DNA from: Candidatus Zhuqueibacterota bacterium
GTDB lineage: Bacteria; Zhuqueibacterota; Zhuqueibacteria; Thermofontimicrobiales; Sulfurfontimicrobiaceae
Length of the DNA: 40,120 nt
Direction: 5' to 3'
NCBI GenBank assembly: GCA_016927835.1
Contig: JAFGMA010000249.1
Coordinates: 1-40,120, forward strand
This document shows, piece by piece, positions 1-7,599 of the stretch; the first letter of the stretch is position 1, and each line of letters opens with the position of its first letter. The notes beneath the pieces are model-generated. The model saw only the letters and a program-made list of their open reading frames with translations. It was not told the DNA's origin and made no database searches. The translations under genes and the position numbers were made by a program.

Positions 1-2
1 AT

Positions 3-1412
3 CTGGACAGCTTGATCGTGATGGCTGATTTGAAAATAGTAAATCGCGTGGATTCTGCGAAACATGATATAACACAAACCGCCGATATCTGGAACGAATT
101 TTACAAAGGTTTTCATCCCGACAATGACATCAAAAAAATAAAAGAAGATTTTTTATCAATTGATCCCAAACAGATTAACACCTTACCCGAGGTGATGTCA
201 ACACTCGACAGGGTCAAATCTGCCAGAAAAACCATCTCTGATTTAAGCGATACGATCGGGGTGAAGCAAATAGAAATTCAACAGGATTTCAGCAGACTTT
301 CGAAATATGCACGGGATATCGATGATTGGCTGAAAGAAGATTACCAACAAATTCTTAAAAAGGCGAAGCTTCCGGATCTGAATGTAAAAAATATCGGCAA
401 AATGCTGTTCGGAAGAGAGATTGTCAACAGGATCAATTCGTACCTGGGCTATTTGCAAACGATTCGCAAATACATGCCTGAAAAGAGCGATAAGGAGAAA
501 GAAGAAACACCGGAGCGTATGGCAGGACTGAATATCGCTTTTCCGGACCGGCTTGGATATCCGAAATTCCTCATTCGCAAAATTCAATTATCCGGTCAAA
601 CCCGTGCCAGCGACGAAAATCCGGGTCTGGTGATGAGCGGAGACATCACCGGAATCACATCGCAACCCTGGATTTACGGAAAGCCCACAGTCATCGATTT
701 GAAGGGACTTCAGCAGGATAAATTATCTGGAATTTTCACCGGCATACTCAATCATACCACGGATATCTCAAGCGACAGCTTCAATATCCAGTTCAAAAAC
801 AAGGCGCTGAATGACATGTCTATCGCAAAAACTCCGTACCTGCCGAATAAAATCAATAAAGGGAAAGCCGATTTTACAGGCATTGTGCGTTTCAAAAAAG
901 AGCAATTGCTTGCCCGGATTGATATCGATGCGCACGCGCTCAAATTTGATTTCGCGCAATCGCAGACCAAAAACAGATTTGTGGGCATTGTACAGGAAGT
1001 GATGAGCGGCATCGACGTGGTTACCCTTCACGCCAAAGCTGCCGGAAAAGCAGATAACCTCGACTTCAAGTTCGATTCAAATCTTGATGATCTGGTCTCC
1101 AAAAAGCTAAAAGCGATGGGCAGCCAGGCATTGACCGATGCTCAAAACAAAATCCGCGACCGGCTCAATAAAATTCGCGATGAGAAAATGGCTGAAGCCA
1201 ATAAAATATATGATGAAAAAAAGAAAGCGATCATGGATAAAATTGATGATTACAAGAATAAAGTCGACGAACTCAAACAAAAAATAGAAGCCAAGAAAAA
1301 TGAATTAGAGGAAGAGATAAAAGCACGGAAAAAGGCTGAAGAAGATAAACTCAAAAATAAAGCAAAGGAAGGCATCGATAATCTCCTGCAAAAGAAGACC
1401 AAGAAACCTTGA
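3..1412 (+). CDS. TIGR03545-family protein, 5' end cut by window edge
   Basis: The frame is open to the first bases of the window. The first start-like codon (TTG at 12) has no ribosome binding site, so the true start lies upstream and the visible ~469 codons are the C-terminal part. The middle (about residues 160-350) reads as a beta-rich domain similar to the uncharacterised TIGR03545 / AsmA-like proteins. The last ~90 residues are an extreme Lys/Glu-rich helix, probably a coiled coil, ending in KKTKKP. Family members are usually about 550 residues with an N-terminal membrane anchor, which would be in the missing part. Function is unknown; an envelope-associated structural role is only inference. 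The family call rests on remembered sequence resemblance. Confidence 0.65.
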   Translation: MDSLIVMADLKIVNRVDSAKHDITQTADIWNEFYKGFHPDNDIKKIKEDFLSIDPKQINTLPEVMSTLDRVKSARKTISDLSDTIGVKQIEIQQDFSRLSKYARDIDDWLKEDYQQILKKAKLPDLNVKNIGKMLFGREIVNRINSYLGYLQTIRKYMPEKSDKEKEETPERMAGLNIAFPDRLGYPKFLIRKIQLSGQTRASDENPGLVMSGDITGITSQPWIYGKPTVIDLKGLQQDKLSGIFTGILNHTTDISSDSFNIQFKNKALNDMSIAKTPYLPNKINKGKADFTGIVRFKKEQLLARIDIDAHALKFDFAQSQTKNRFVGIVQEVMSGIDVVTLHAKAAGKADNLDFKFDSNLDDLVSKKLKAMGSQALTDAQNKIRDRLNKIRDEKMAEANKIYDEKKKAIMDKIDDYKNKVDELKQKIEAKKNELEEEIKARKKAEEDKLKNKAKEGIDNLLQKKTKKP

Positions 1413-1462
1413 TGCAGATGAAAATGGGGAAAGCCGGATTGGGATGCGCTTCAAATGGCTTT

Positions 1463-1493
1463 CTGGGTTACCAAACGGGAGCTTGGGAACCAG
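1463..1493. repeat. short dispersed palindrome, copy 1
   Basis: An imperfect hairpin reading CTGGGTTACCAAAC, a 4-5 base loop, then GCTTGGGAACCAG. It is the same family as the copies at 4726, 12441 and 15663. It lies just after the stop of the first gene. Confidence 0.55.
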
Positions 1494-1590
1494 AAATTAA
1501 GGGACTACCTTTTTGAGGTACATTTTCTGGTTAACCTGCAAGGCATTAAATCCTACTTGCTCACCTAAAGAATTAATTTAAAAAAATAAA

Positions 1591-1623
1591 GGCAGCGGAC
1601 ATTCCAGCCCACTGCCTTTTTTT
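1591..1623 (+). terminator. Rho-independent terminator after the first gene
   Basis: GGCAG and CTGCC form the closing stem, with a mismatch and two further G-C pairs inside. Seven T residues follow directly. It sits 180 bases after the stop at 1412 and is oriented to end that transcript. Confidence 0.65.
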
Positions 1624-1958
1624 GGCACCCATCGCGCCATTCCTATTGGCAAGTTGTTTCGAGCGAAAGCATTCAACCGCAGGATTCATCGCGCTTTCGA
1701 AAAGGACCATCAAAATTGCGAATCCTGCAAGTCAGACTTGAGCCTGGCAATCTTTTGAAAAATTTTCTGTACAGGTAAAATTTGCCCCACCCATCAGGGA
1801 TTGAAAACAGGAGCGAATTGGTAATCGATGATTAAATATTCAACCTGAGAGCGATTACCTTTGAATGATGTCACCGTTTGCCCCGAACCGATTTGCCTGC
1901 GGGTGCCAGAACTCAGATTCGCCAGTTGCTGTCCATAAAGTTTTTTTTACTTTTCATC
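1624..1958. other. gene-free spacer
   Basis: No convincing coding sequence. The only structure seen is a 9-base inverted repeat, GCAGGATTC at 1679 against GAATCCTGC at 1720, without a T tract. The spacer separates convergent genes. Confidence 0.4.
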
Positions 1959-2339
1959 CTATTCTGTATTTGAAGCGTCAGGTTGCTCGAGTTTATCGGG
2001 CGATAGCTTCTTGAAGCGCACCGCCTGGCGGACGAACCTGCTGATTTCCTCTGACTCAGATCCGAAGGTAGCTTTGGCAACATTTTGAATCCATTTCACG
2101 CGTTGCCACAGTTCACTCAATGCCTTATCCCGTTCATAAACAGCTTCGCTCCTCGCCCGCTGCACTTTTTCAGCTATATCGATTGTTCTTTTAGCTTCTT
2201 CGACTTTCTGTTCAAACTTTTGGATGGTCAGTTTAGGCACTATGAGTACCCCTGAATAAATTTTCCATGCCTCCAGAACAGTCAGTGCTCGCTCATAAAC
2301 ATTTGGGTTTATATAAATTGGAATTCTTCGTTTTCTCAT
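1959..2339 (-). CDS. hypothetical protein, charged and mostly helical
   Basis: A 126-residue protein that I do not recognise. The N-terminus is basic (MRKRRIPIYINP). Residues about 40-90 are a heptad-like run rich in Lys, Glu, Arg and Ala, likely a helical hairpin or coiled coil. The C-terminus is acidic and polar. There is no signal peptide or membrane segment. The ATG is preceded only by a weak CGGA at about 7 bases. The gene stands alone with more than 500 bases on its 5' side, so it is probably monocistronic. Codon-like composition and a full-length frame favour a real gene. Confidence 0.5.
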   Translation of the reverse strand: MRKRRIPIYINPNVYERALTVLEAWKIYSGVLIVPKLTIQKFEQKVEEAKRTIDIAEKVQRARSEAVYERDKALSELWQRVKWIQNVAKATFGSESEEISRFVRQAVRFKKLSPDKLEQPDASNTE

Positions 2340-2804
2340 GATTTATCCGAAAGTTTTGATTTCAAATTAGACCGGCTTTAAGGAAGCTGGATAAAATATG
2401 TTGCCCGATTTACTTGCATGTCGCCATTTTTTTATGCCGTTTTTTACGCAAAGAAAATTGATCCAACTTCCAATTCAGATCGACGCTCACCTATGTCTCA
2501 GAACCGTTTGCCGGCGCTTTATTTTAGCAGCATCGATTTATATACAGAATAATTAAGAGTCTGTGCGCGAATTAAAAATAGAAGCGTTTAGTGAGATATT
2601 TTATTCTGATGCCGGATGTTCGAATGCATTAATTCAAAGTATATGCCATTTTTTAAACTTTGGCAAGGGGCATTTGGTTAGCCCCAAATTAACCTTTAAA
2701 TTTTAAGAAGTTATGTCGATATTATCTAAATTTGAGCTATAATCTGTATTCGGAAAATTTGGTTTAATGACCGACTTCATGCATAAAATAAGGTCATTTG
2801 ACAC
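2340..2804. other. AT-rich gene-free spacer
   Basis: No ORF with a ribosome binding site and no clear RNA structure. It must hold the promoter of the minus-strand gene ending at 1959, but I cannot pick it out with confidence. Confidence 0.4.
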
Positions 2805-2837
2805 AAAAACGGCTGGCTGCGAAGCCGATAGCCAGCC
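2805..2837 (-). terminator. Rho-independent terminator of the mscS-DUF3078 operon
   Basis: On the minus strand, GGCTGGCT and AGCCAGCC form a perfect 8-bp stem with an 11-base loop, followed by GTTTTTGTG. It lies 18 bases beyond the stop of the DUF3078 gene. Confidence 0.8.
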
Positions 2838-2855
2838 GGACCTGAATAGTGTATT

Positions 2856-3704
2856 CTATAGAAAACTATACGTCAGCCCAAGTGCCAGCGCCTGTTTGAG
2901 CTGCCTTTTCTTGGAGATATCTTTATCGTAAATCAGTTTTACATTGAAATTCATATTGACATATTTGGAGACTTTCGCCGTCAACACGTTATCCCAATTG
3001 ACATCAATTTCATCAAAGGCTTTTACGTTGGAAAAGAGCTCCAGTTTCGAAATCAACAAACTGCCTTCATTGATTTTCCAACTCACGTCGGTAACAGATT
3101 CAGCACCAATTTCATTTTTTATTTTCTCTTCAGCGTCGCCGGTATATCGTGCGGGAAACTCATCCGTCACCGTTTGTTTCATCGCAAAACCGAGCCTTGT
3201 TTTCACGGTCGTATTCGGTTCATAGCCGACACCAAAGCTTTCCCGGAAATAGCCAGGATCCATAAAAGCGGAAATTTTCTCTTTGGGGCTTTTACCATAA
3301 TCCCATCCCGACAGTGTTTGCGTTTCACCGGTTACCGCTACAAACGGATTGATGTAAATTCCTATCTTATATGTCAGGACACTCTCAATTTTGAATTCAT
3401 CCACTGATTTACGCATTTCTTCATCGGCAATCTTTGTTTGACCATAGCTCAAGCCGCCGGAATTTGCCCAATTAAATTTTTCCTGATTGTTTACGAATTT
3501 GAAGTTCAGATTCATCTGCCAGGCAAGCGTGTTATCGCCGCCTTTTGACCAATTATCAAAGCTTGTTTGCGTCAGATTTAATCCGGCAACCAATTCATTA
3601 TGCCAGCCATATTGCGGCTTGTCCTTGGGTGCTTCCTGTGAAAATGCGAAACTGCTGAATAGTATTGTCAGCAGAATGATGAAAAACGATGGGCGCGCCT
3701 TCAT
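2856..3704 (-). CDS. DUF3078 outer-membrane-type protein
   Basis: A 282-residue exported protein. The N-terminus is a classic signal peptide: basic start, then FFIILLTILFSSFAFSQ with cleavage near Ser-Gln. After it comes the motif region WHNELVAGLNLTQTSF and NWSKGGDNTLAWQ, typical of DUF3078 proteins from Bacteroidota and relatives. The remainder alternates aromatic and polar residues and ends in an aromatic residue (GLTYSFL), as expected for an outer-membrane beta barrel. The start has a perfect AGGAGG 5 bases upstream. It follows the MscS gene by 27 bases, so the two are probably one transcript. The role is unknown; pairing with a mechanosensitive channel suggests envelope homeostasis, which is inference. 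Confidence 0.8.
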   Translation of the reverse strand: MKARPSFFIILLTILFSSFAFSQEAPKDKPQYGWHNELVAGLNLTQTSFDNWSKGGDNTLAWQMNLNFKFVNNQEKFNWANSGGLSYGQTKIADEEMRKSVDEFKIESVLTYKIGIYINPFVAVTGETQTLSGWDYGKSPKEKISAFMDPGYFRESFGVGYEPNTTVKTRLGFAMKQTVTDEFPARYTGDAEEKIKNEIGAESVTDVSWKINEGSLLISKLELFSNVKAFDEIDVNWDNVLTAKVSKYVNMNFNVKLIYDKDISKKRQLKQALALGLTYSFL

Positions 3705-3731
3705 TTAAACCTCCTCGAAAATGATTAAAAC

Positions 3732-4565
3732 TTATTGATTAATTATATGTACATCTTGTTGCGGAAACGGAATTGAGATACCTTCTTTGTCGAACGCATT
3801 TTTTACATTCTCTTGCATATCGAAATAAATACCCCAATAATCGGCGGATTTTGACCATACCCGTACAACCAAATTTACCGAGCTATCAGCGAGCTCCGAT
3901 ACAGCGACCATAGGCTCCGGATCTGCAAGAATTCGTTCGTCATCTTGGATCAGGCGATTTAATACATCTTTGGCTTTCCGGATATCATCGCCATAGCCAA
4001 TGCCAAAGCTGAAATCAACGCGACGGGTAGGTTCTGTTGAAAAATTGGTGATGCTCCCGTTCGATAGCGCACCATTGGGGATGATGATGGTTTTATTGTC
4101 GGGTGTTTTCAGAATAGTATGAAAAACCTGTACTTCGATGACTACTCCGGTATGTCCCTGTGCATCAATAAAATCACCAACCTTGAATGGTTTAAAAAGC
4201 AAAATCAATACACCGCCGGCGAAATTCGATAAATTGCCTGAGAGTGCCATACCGATTGCCAGTCCGGCTGCACCGAGAAGCGCAACAAACGAAACGACAT
4301 CAATGCCAACCATCGAGGCAACGCTGATCACTAACATTATTTTTAGCAATACACCGGATATGCTGGCTAAAAATCCGCGTAATGAACTGTCAACATTTCG
4401 GGCTTCCAGCACTTTTTTCAATCCGCGGACAATGAGCTTGATTACCCAGAGACCGACAATCAGCGTAATGATCGCTAGAAGCAGTTTGGGACCATACGTC
4501 ATCAGCAGCTTGATCGCTTCGTCTGAATATTGAGCCAGTATACTCATACTCGGTGTCGATTCCAT
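3732..4565 (-). CDS. mscS: MscS-type small-conductance mechanosensitive channel
   Basis: A 277-residue inner-membrane channel that opens under membrane tension to release solutes on hypo-osmotic shock. Three N-terminal membrane helices are visible. The third carries the pore-lining Gly/Ala pattern GLAIGMALSGNLSNFAGG. The beta domain follows with the family motif IIIPNGALSNGSITNFS, and the C-terminal alpha/beta domain ends near FPQQDVHI. Length and motif order match E. coli MscS (286 residues). The ribosome binding site GGGAGGA lies 4 bases before the ATG. It heads a two-gene unit with the DUF3078 protein. No long cytoplasmic or periplasmic extensions of the MscK/MscM kind are present. Confidence 0.93.
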   Translation of the reverse strand: MESTPSMSILAQYSDEAIKLLMTYGPKLLLAIITLIVGLWVIKLIVRGLKKVLEARNVDSSLRGFLASISGVLLKIMLVISVASMVGIDVVSFVALLGAAGLAIGMALSGNLSNFAGGVLILLFKPFKVGDFIDAQGHTGVVIEVQVFHTILKTPDNKTIIIPNGALSNGSITNFSTEPTRRVDFSFGIGYGDDIRKAKDVLNRLIQDDERILADPEPMVAVSELADSSVNLVVRVWSKSADYWGIYFDMQENVKNAFDKEGISIPFPQQDVHIINQ

Positions 4566-4725
4566 TGTTCCTCCCTTCGTTTTAAATTTCGGTTAAGCCG
4601 ACACCCTCCGGATGACACACTTAACATACGGTAATTATTTTAAATTAGATAAAATTATTCGAAAAATCAAGAATAATTTTTAAGCAGCCAGGTTAAAAAA
4701 CATATTTGAAGCAATCCCTAAGATA

Positions 4726-4756
4726 CTGGTTCCTGAATCCCGGTTTGGGAATCCAC
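4726..4756. repeat. short dispersed palindrome, copy 2
   Basis: CTGGTTCCTGAATCCCGG followed by TTTGGGAATCCAC, a degenerate copy of the palindrome seen intact at 15663. It is intergenic, upstream of mscS. Confidence 0.55.
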
Positions 4757-4844
4757 GAGGTATTTTATGCCATACAAAAAACCAACAACTGGTCCATTGC
4801 TGTTTGAATCAAACGGGTGAGAATTATTTTTCATTGCATCACCA

Positions 4845-5138
4845 TCAGCAATCATTTTCGGATTTCCCGGCATCAACTGAGTCTCTCAACATCGCGTTTA
4901 CCTGTTCTTCCCGCTCAATATATTCTCGCATCCATCGGGTTTGCGCTTCATCATGTTCTATCATTCGATGCAGTTCTTTCAATTCTCTATTTTTTAGATG
5001 CAATTTCAGAAGAAATTCCTCTTCGATCCGGGCAATTGTTTGAACTGCTAACGCATCTTTCATAAACCAGCCAAATATGAATCCGATAATCCCGCCAAAC
5101 AGCACGAACACGAATATTTCTATTAAAAATTCTAGCAT
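4845..5138 (-). CDS. small membrane-anchored coiled-coil protein
   Basis: A 97-residue protein with one N-terminal membrane helix, LIEIFVFVLFGGIIGFIFGW, containing a GGIIG glycine patch. About 65 charged residues with heptad spacing follow, probably a cytoplasmic coiled coil, with several Glu/Arg/Lys/Met-rich turns. I chose the ATG at 5138 because GAGGAG lies 7 bases upstream; the longer frame starting at 5171 would put that site inside the gene. It resembles YhcB-like small anchors in layout only. It stands alone and its function is unknown. Confidence 0.6.
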   Translation of the reverse strand: MLEFLIEIFVFVLFGGIIGFIFGWFMKDALAVQTIARIEEEFLLKLHLKNRELKELHRMIEHDEAQTRWMREYIEREEQVNAMLRDSVDAGKSENDC

Positions 5139-5193
5139 GGTCACACTCCTCAAGTGCGGCACGACATACACTCGTAACTTTCACCCATTAATT

Positions 5194-5439
5194 TTATTGT
5201 TTGAGCGTCCCGTTTTCAAATGCACTTATCACATACGATTCTGTTAACGTTGAGATTCCGGTGCGATCAACTTTCTTAAGAAACACAAAATTGATACCAT
5301 ACTGCTGCAATGGAATTGAAAAAATGCGAATGCCCGTTATCGATTCGATAGCTAAAATACCTTTGTCATGGAAAACTACAAACCACTTGAGAACCAGGCT
5401 TTCAGCGATGAATACGGTGTATAACCAACCTTTTATAAA
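5194..5439 (-). pseudogene. start-less ORF, possible gene remnant
   Basis: An uninterrupted 81-codon frame between two stops reads like real protein: WFVVFHDKGILAIESITGIR, then YGINFVFLKKVDRTG, ending NGTLKQ. It contains no Met codon and no ATG, GTG or TTG near its 5' end with a ribosome binding site. An ATG 8 bases upstream in another frame (around 5450) would need one frameshift to enter it. I read it as the 3' part of a decayed gene. The alternative is chance, or a non-standard start. The family is not recognised. Confidence 0.3.
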
Positions 5440-5663
5440 TTAGGTGCATACACAGAAAATTCAGATTTGAAGAAGTGAAAAAATTCCTGCCTGCTTAACC
5501 GAACTTTCAAAACGACGAGTACCAATAAGTTTTTGGTAAAATCAGTTCAGTCAAGAAATACTGACTTTTCAAAAAAAATGGGAATGAAAATGGCATAAAA
5601 AGCAGGTGAAATGGCGAATCAATTGGTCAAATAACCAAAATTGATTTCTGCAAAACTGCCTAT

Positions 5664-7046
5664 TCAATCATTCCGGGCGATGTCGTATTTCTTTATTCGG
5701 TATCGGAATGTATCCAGTGAGAGGTTTAATAAGCGGGCTGCCCGTGACTGATTTCCTCCGGCTTTGGAAAGCGCATCAAACAGCAATTTTTTTTCTACTT
5801 CAGCCAGCGATATACCTTTTTCCGGGACTTCGAAGCGCGTCTCAAGCATGTCGGTAGTTTTTTCTTCTGTCAGGAGTAGATCAGCAGCATCAATTTTTTT
5901 CCCTTCGGCAAAAATCACCGCGCGTTCGATGACATTTCTCAATTCGCGGACATTCCCGGGCCAGGTGTACGTTATCAATTTGGCTTTTGCTTTGTCGGTC
6001 AATCCTTTGACTTGCTTTCTAAAATCATAAGCGAATAAGTTTATGAATTTTTGAGCAATAATCATAATATCATTTTCAAGCTCTCTTAGCGGAGGCAAAT
6101 TCAGTGTGACCACATTTAGCCGAAAAAACAGATCCGGTCGAAATTCATTTTCATTGACGGCTTCTTTGAGTTCTTTGTTGGTTGCCGAAATAATGCGCAC
6201 ATCCACGCTTTTTTCCTGGGTGCTGCCCAGGCGGCGAAAACGCTTGGTTTCGAGGAAAGACAAAAATTTTGCCTGCAACGGCAACGGCAGTTCGCCGATT
6301 TCATCCAGAAAAAGCGTGCCGCCATCCGCCTCTTCGAGCAATCCTTTTTTGCTGAAAATAGCGTTTGTGAACGCGCCCTTTTCATAGCCGAAGATTTCCG
6401 ATTCGAGCAACGTCGCCGGAATCGAGGCGCAATTAATTTCAATGAACGGTGCTTTTGGCGACATGGATGTTTGATGAATTGCCCTGGCAACCAGATTCTT
6501 CCCGGTACCACTCTCACCTTGCAGCAAAACAGTGGTATTGGGGATATGGGCTATTTTGCCTATAAATTCGCGTACCTTTTTTATTTTCGGGGATTCACCC
6601 AGGATATCGCCAGTGAGATAATGACCGTAGCCTGAGAGGCTGGCTTGAAGCAATTCGATTTCATATTTTTGCTGGCGTATCGCCTGTTCCAGGGATGTTT
6701 CAGCGGTGGTATCAGTGACAATAATGAGCAGCCGTTTCGCACCATAAACTTTCTCCCGCACCGGAAGCAAAATTATTTCATAATAAAAAGGCGCTTTGTC
6801 TGTGGTGAGTTTGCTGATTTTTTCGAGTTGGAATCTTTTTTTATTCCCGGACAAAACTGCATTTACCCGGTCTTCACTACCGACTAATTCGGGAAAAATC
6901 TCCCACGCAGAGATCCTGCTGCCCGTGGAAACGTTTTGAATAATTCTGGTGAAATTGTGGCTGCATTCGGCTAGCAACAAATCTTGATCGAAAATTGCAT
7001 AAGCAATTTTTTTTTCATGGAATATTTGTTCAATATAGGCGGGCAT
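5664..7046 (-). CDS. PAS-domain sigma-54-dependent transcriptional activator
   Basis: A 460-residue bacterial enhancer-binding protein that remodels RNA polymerase-sigma-54. The N-terminal ~125 residues look like a PAS sensory domain; there is no receiver domain. The AAA+ domain has Walker A GESGTGKN near residue 175, the sigma-54 contact loop as GAFTNA near 225 (usual form GAFTGA), Walker B FLDEIGELP near 248, and the arginine-finger region FRPDLFFRLNV. The C-terminal helix-turn-helix is Fis-type: GGNQSRAARLLNLS. The ATG lies 4 bases after the GTPase stop without a good ribosome binding site, so translation is probably coupled. It is the last gene of the GTPase operon, so the signal it senses likely concerns that system. 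Targets cannot be read from the window. Confidence 0.92.
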   Translation of the reverse strand: MPAYIEQIFHEKKIAYAIFDQDLLLAECSHNFTRIIQNVSTGSRISAWEIFPELVGSEDRVNAVLSGNKKRFQLEKISKLTTDKAPFYYEIILLPVREKVYGAKRLLIIVTDTTAETSLEQAIRQQKYEIELLQASLSGYGHYLTGDILGESPKIKKVREFIGKIAHIPNTTVLLQGESGTGKNLVARAIHQTSMSPKAPFIEINCASIPATLLESEIFGYEKGAFTNAIFSKKGLLEEADGGTLFLDEIGELPLPLQAKFLSFLETKRFRRLGSTQEKSVDVRIISATNKELKEAVNENEFRPDLFFRLNVVTLNLPPLRELENDIMIIAQKFINLFAYDFRKQVKGLTDKAKAKLITYTWPGNVRELRNVIERAVIFAEGKKIDAADLLLTEEKTTDMLETRFEVPEKGISLAEVEKKLLFDALSKAGGNQSRAARLLNLSLDTFRYRIKKYDIARND

Positions 7047-7050
7047 GTTT

Positions 7051-7599
7051 TCATTCGGAAGTTAGTAATAATTTCGCGAGTTCTGAAAATGCATCTTCAA
7101 CATTCTCCCCTGTCTTGGCGCTTGTAAAAAAATGGGATGTCGCGTACATATCGGAAAGGTGCAAGAATTGATCCACATCGATAGCCGCTTGATCTACCTG
7201 GTCGATTTTATTACCCACAAAAACGAGTTTGCTTTCCGGATTCATTTCCAGGTACGGTTTCAGGAAAACATCGGCTATACGCAATGTTTGTGCTCGGGTA
7301 AGATCGAATACGATCAACGCGCCATGGGAGCCGCGAAAATAGCTTTTTATCACGGAATCGAATTTTTCAACGTGTGCCAGATCCCATAAAATCAGGTTTA
7401 ATTGCTCCGAATGAATTGGCGATTTCTTCGCAACAGACGTTATTATTTTCTTGCTGATTTGTACGCCAATGGTAGATAAATATTTTTCCTCGAATGTGTT
7501 ATAAACGAAGCGGCGCACCAGACTCGTTTTTCCGACGCCAAAGCTTCCCAACATACAAATTTTCTTGCTTATCACTGCGCGTTTTTCCAAAATACTCAC
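7051..7599 (-). CDS. Ras-like small GTPase with altered G3 motif
   Basis: A 182-residue single-domain GTPase of the prokaryotic Ras superfamily (Rup/MglA-like). G1 is GSFGVGKTS at residues 18-26, the switch I Thr is T43 in YLSTIGV, G4 is NKID at 130-133, and G5 is TSAKTGE at 159-165. The G3/switch II motif reads WDLAHVE at 72-78: the invariant DxxG glycine is His, and the usual AGQ/E context is lost. No lipidation motif is seen. The start is GTG, overlapping the TGA of the upstream OmpA/BON gene (GTGA), so the two are translationally coupled. The predicted role is a cytosolic switch read out by, or controlling, the membrane protein encoded just upstream. Nucleotide binding is well supported; hydrolysis is uncertain. 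Confidence 0.88.
   Translation of the reverse strand: MSILEKRAVISKKICMLGSFGVGKTSLVRRFVYNTFEEKYLSTIGVQISKKIITSVAKKSPIHSEQLNLILWDLAHVEKFDSVIKSYFRGSHGALIVFDLTRAQTLRIADVFLKPYLEMNPESKLVFVGNKIDQVDQAAIDVDQFLHLSDMYATSHFFTSAKTGENVEDAFSELAKLLLTSE

Noticed and set aside
1623-1638. TGGCAC-N5-GCGCC, sigma-54-like on the plus strand
   Set aside because: It overlaps the terminator's T tract and no plus-strand gene lies downstream.
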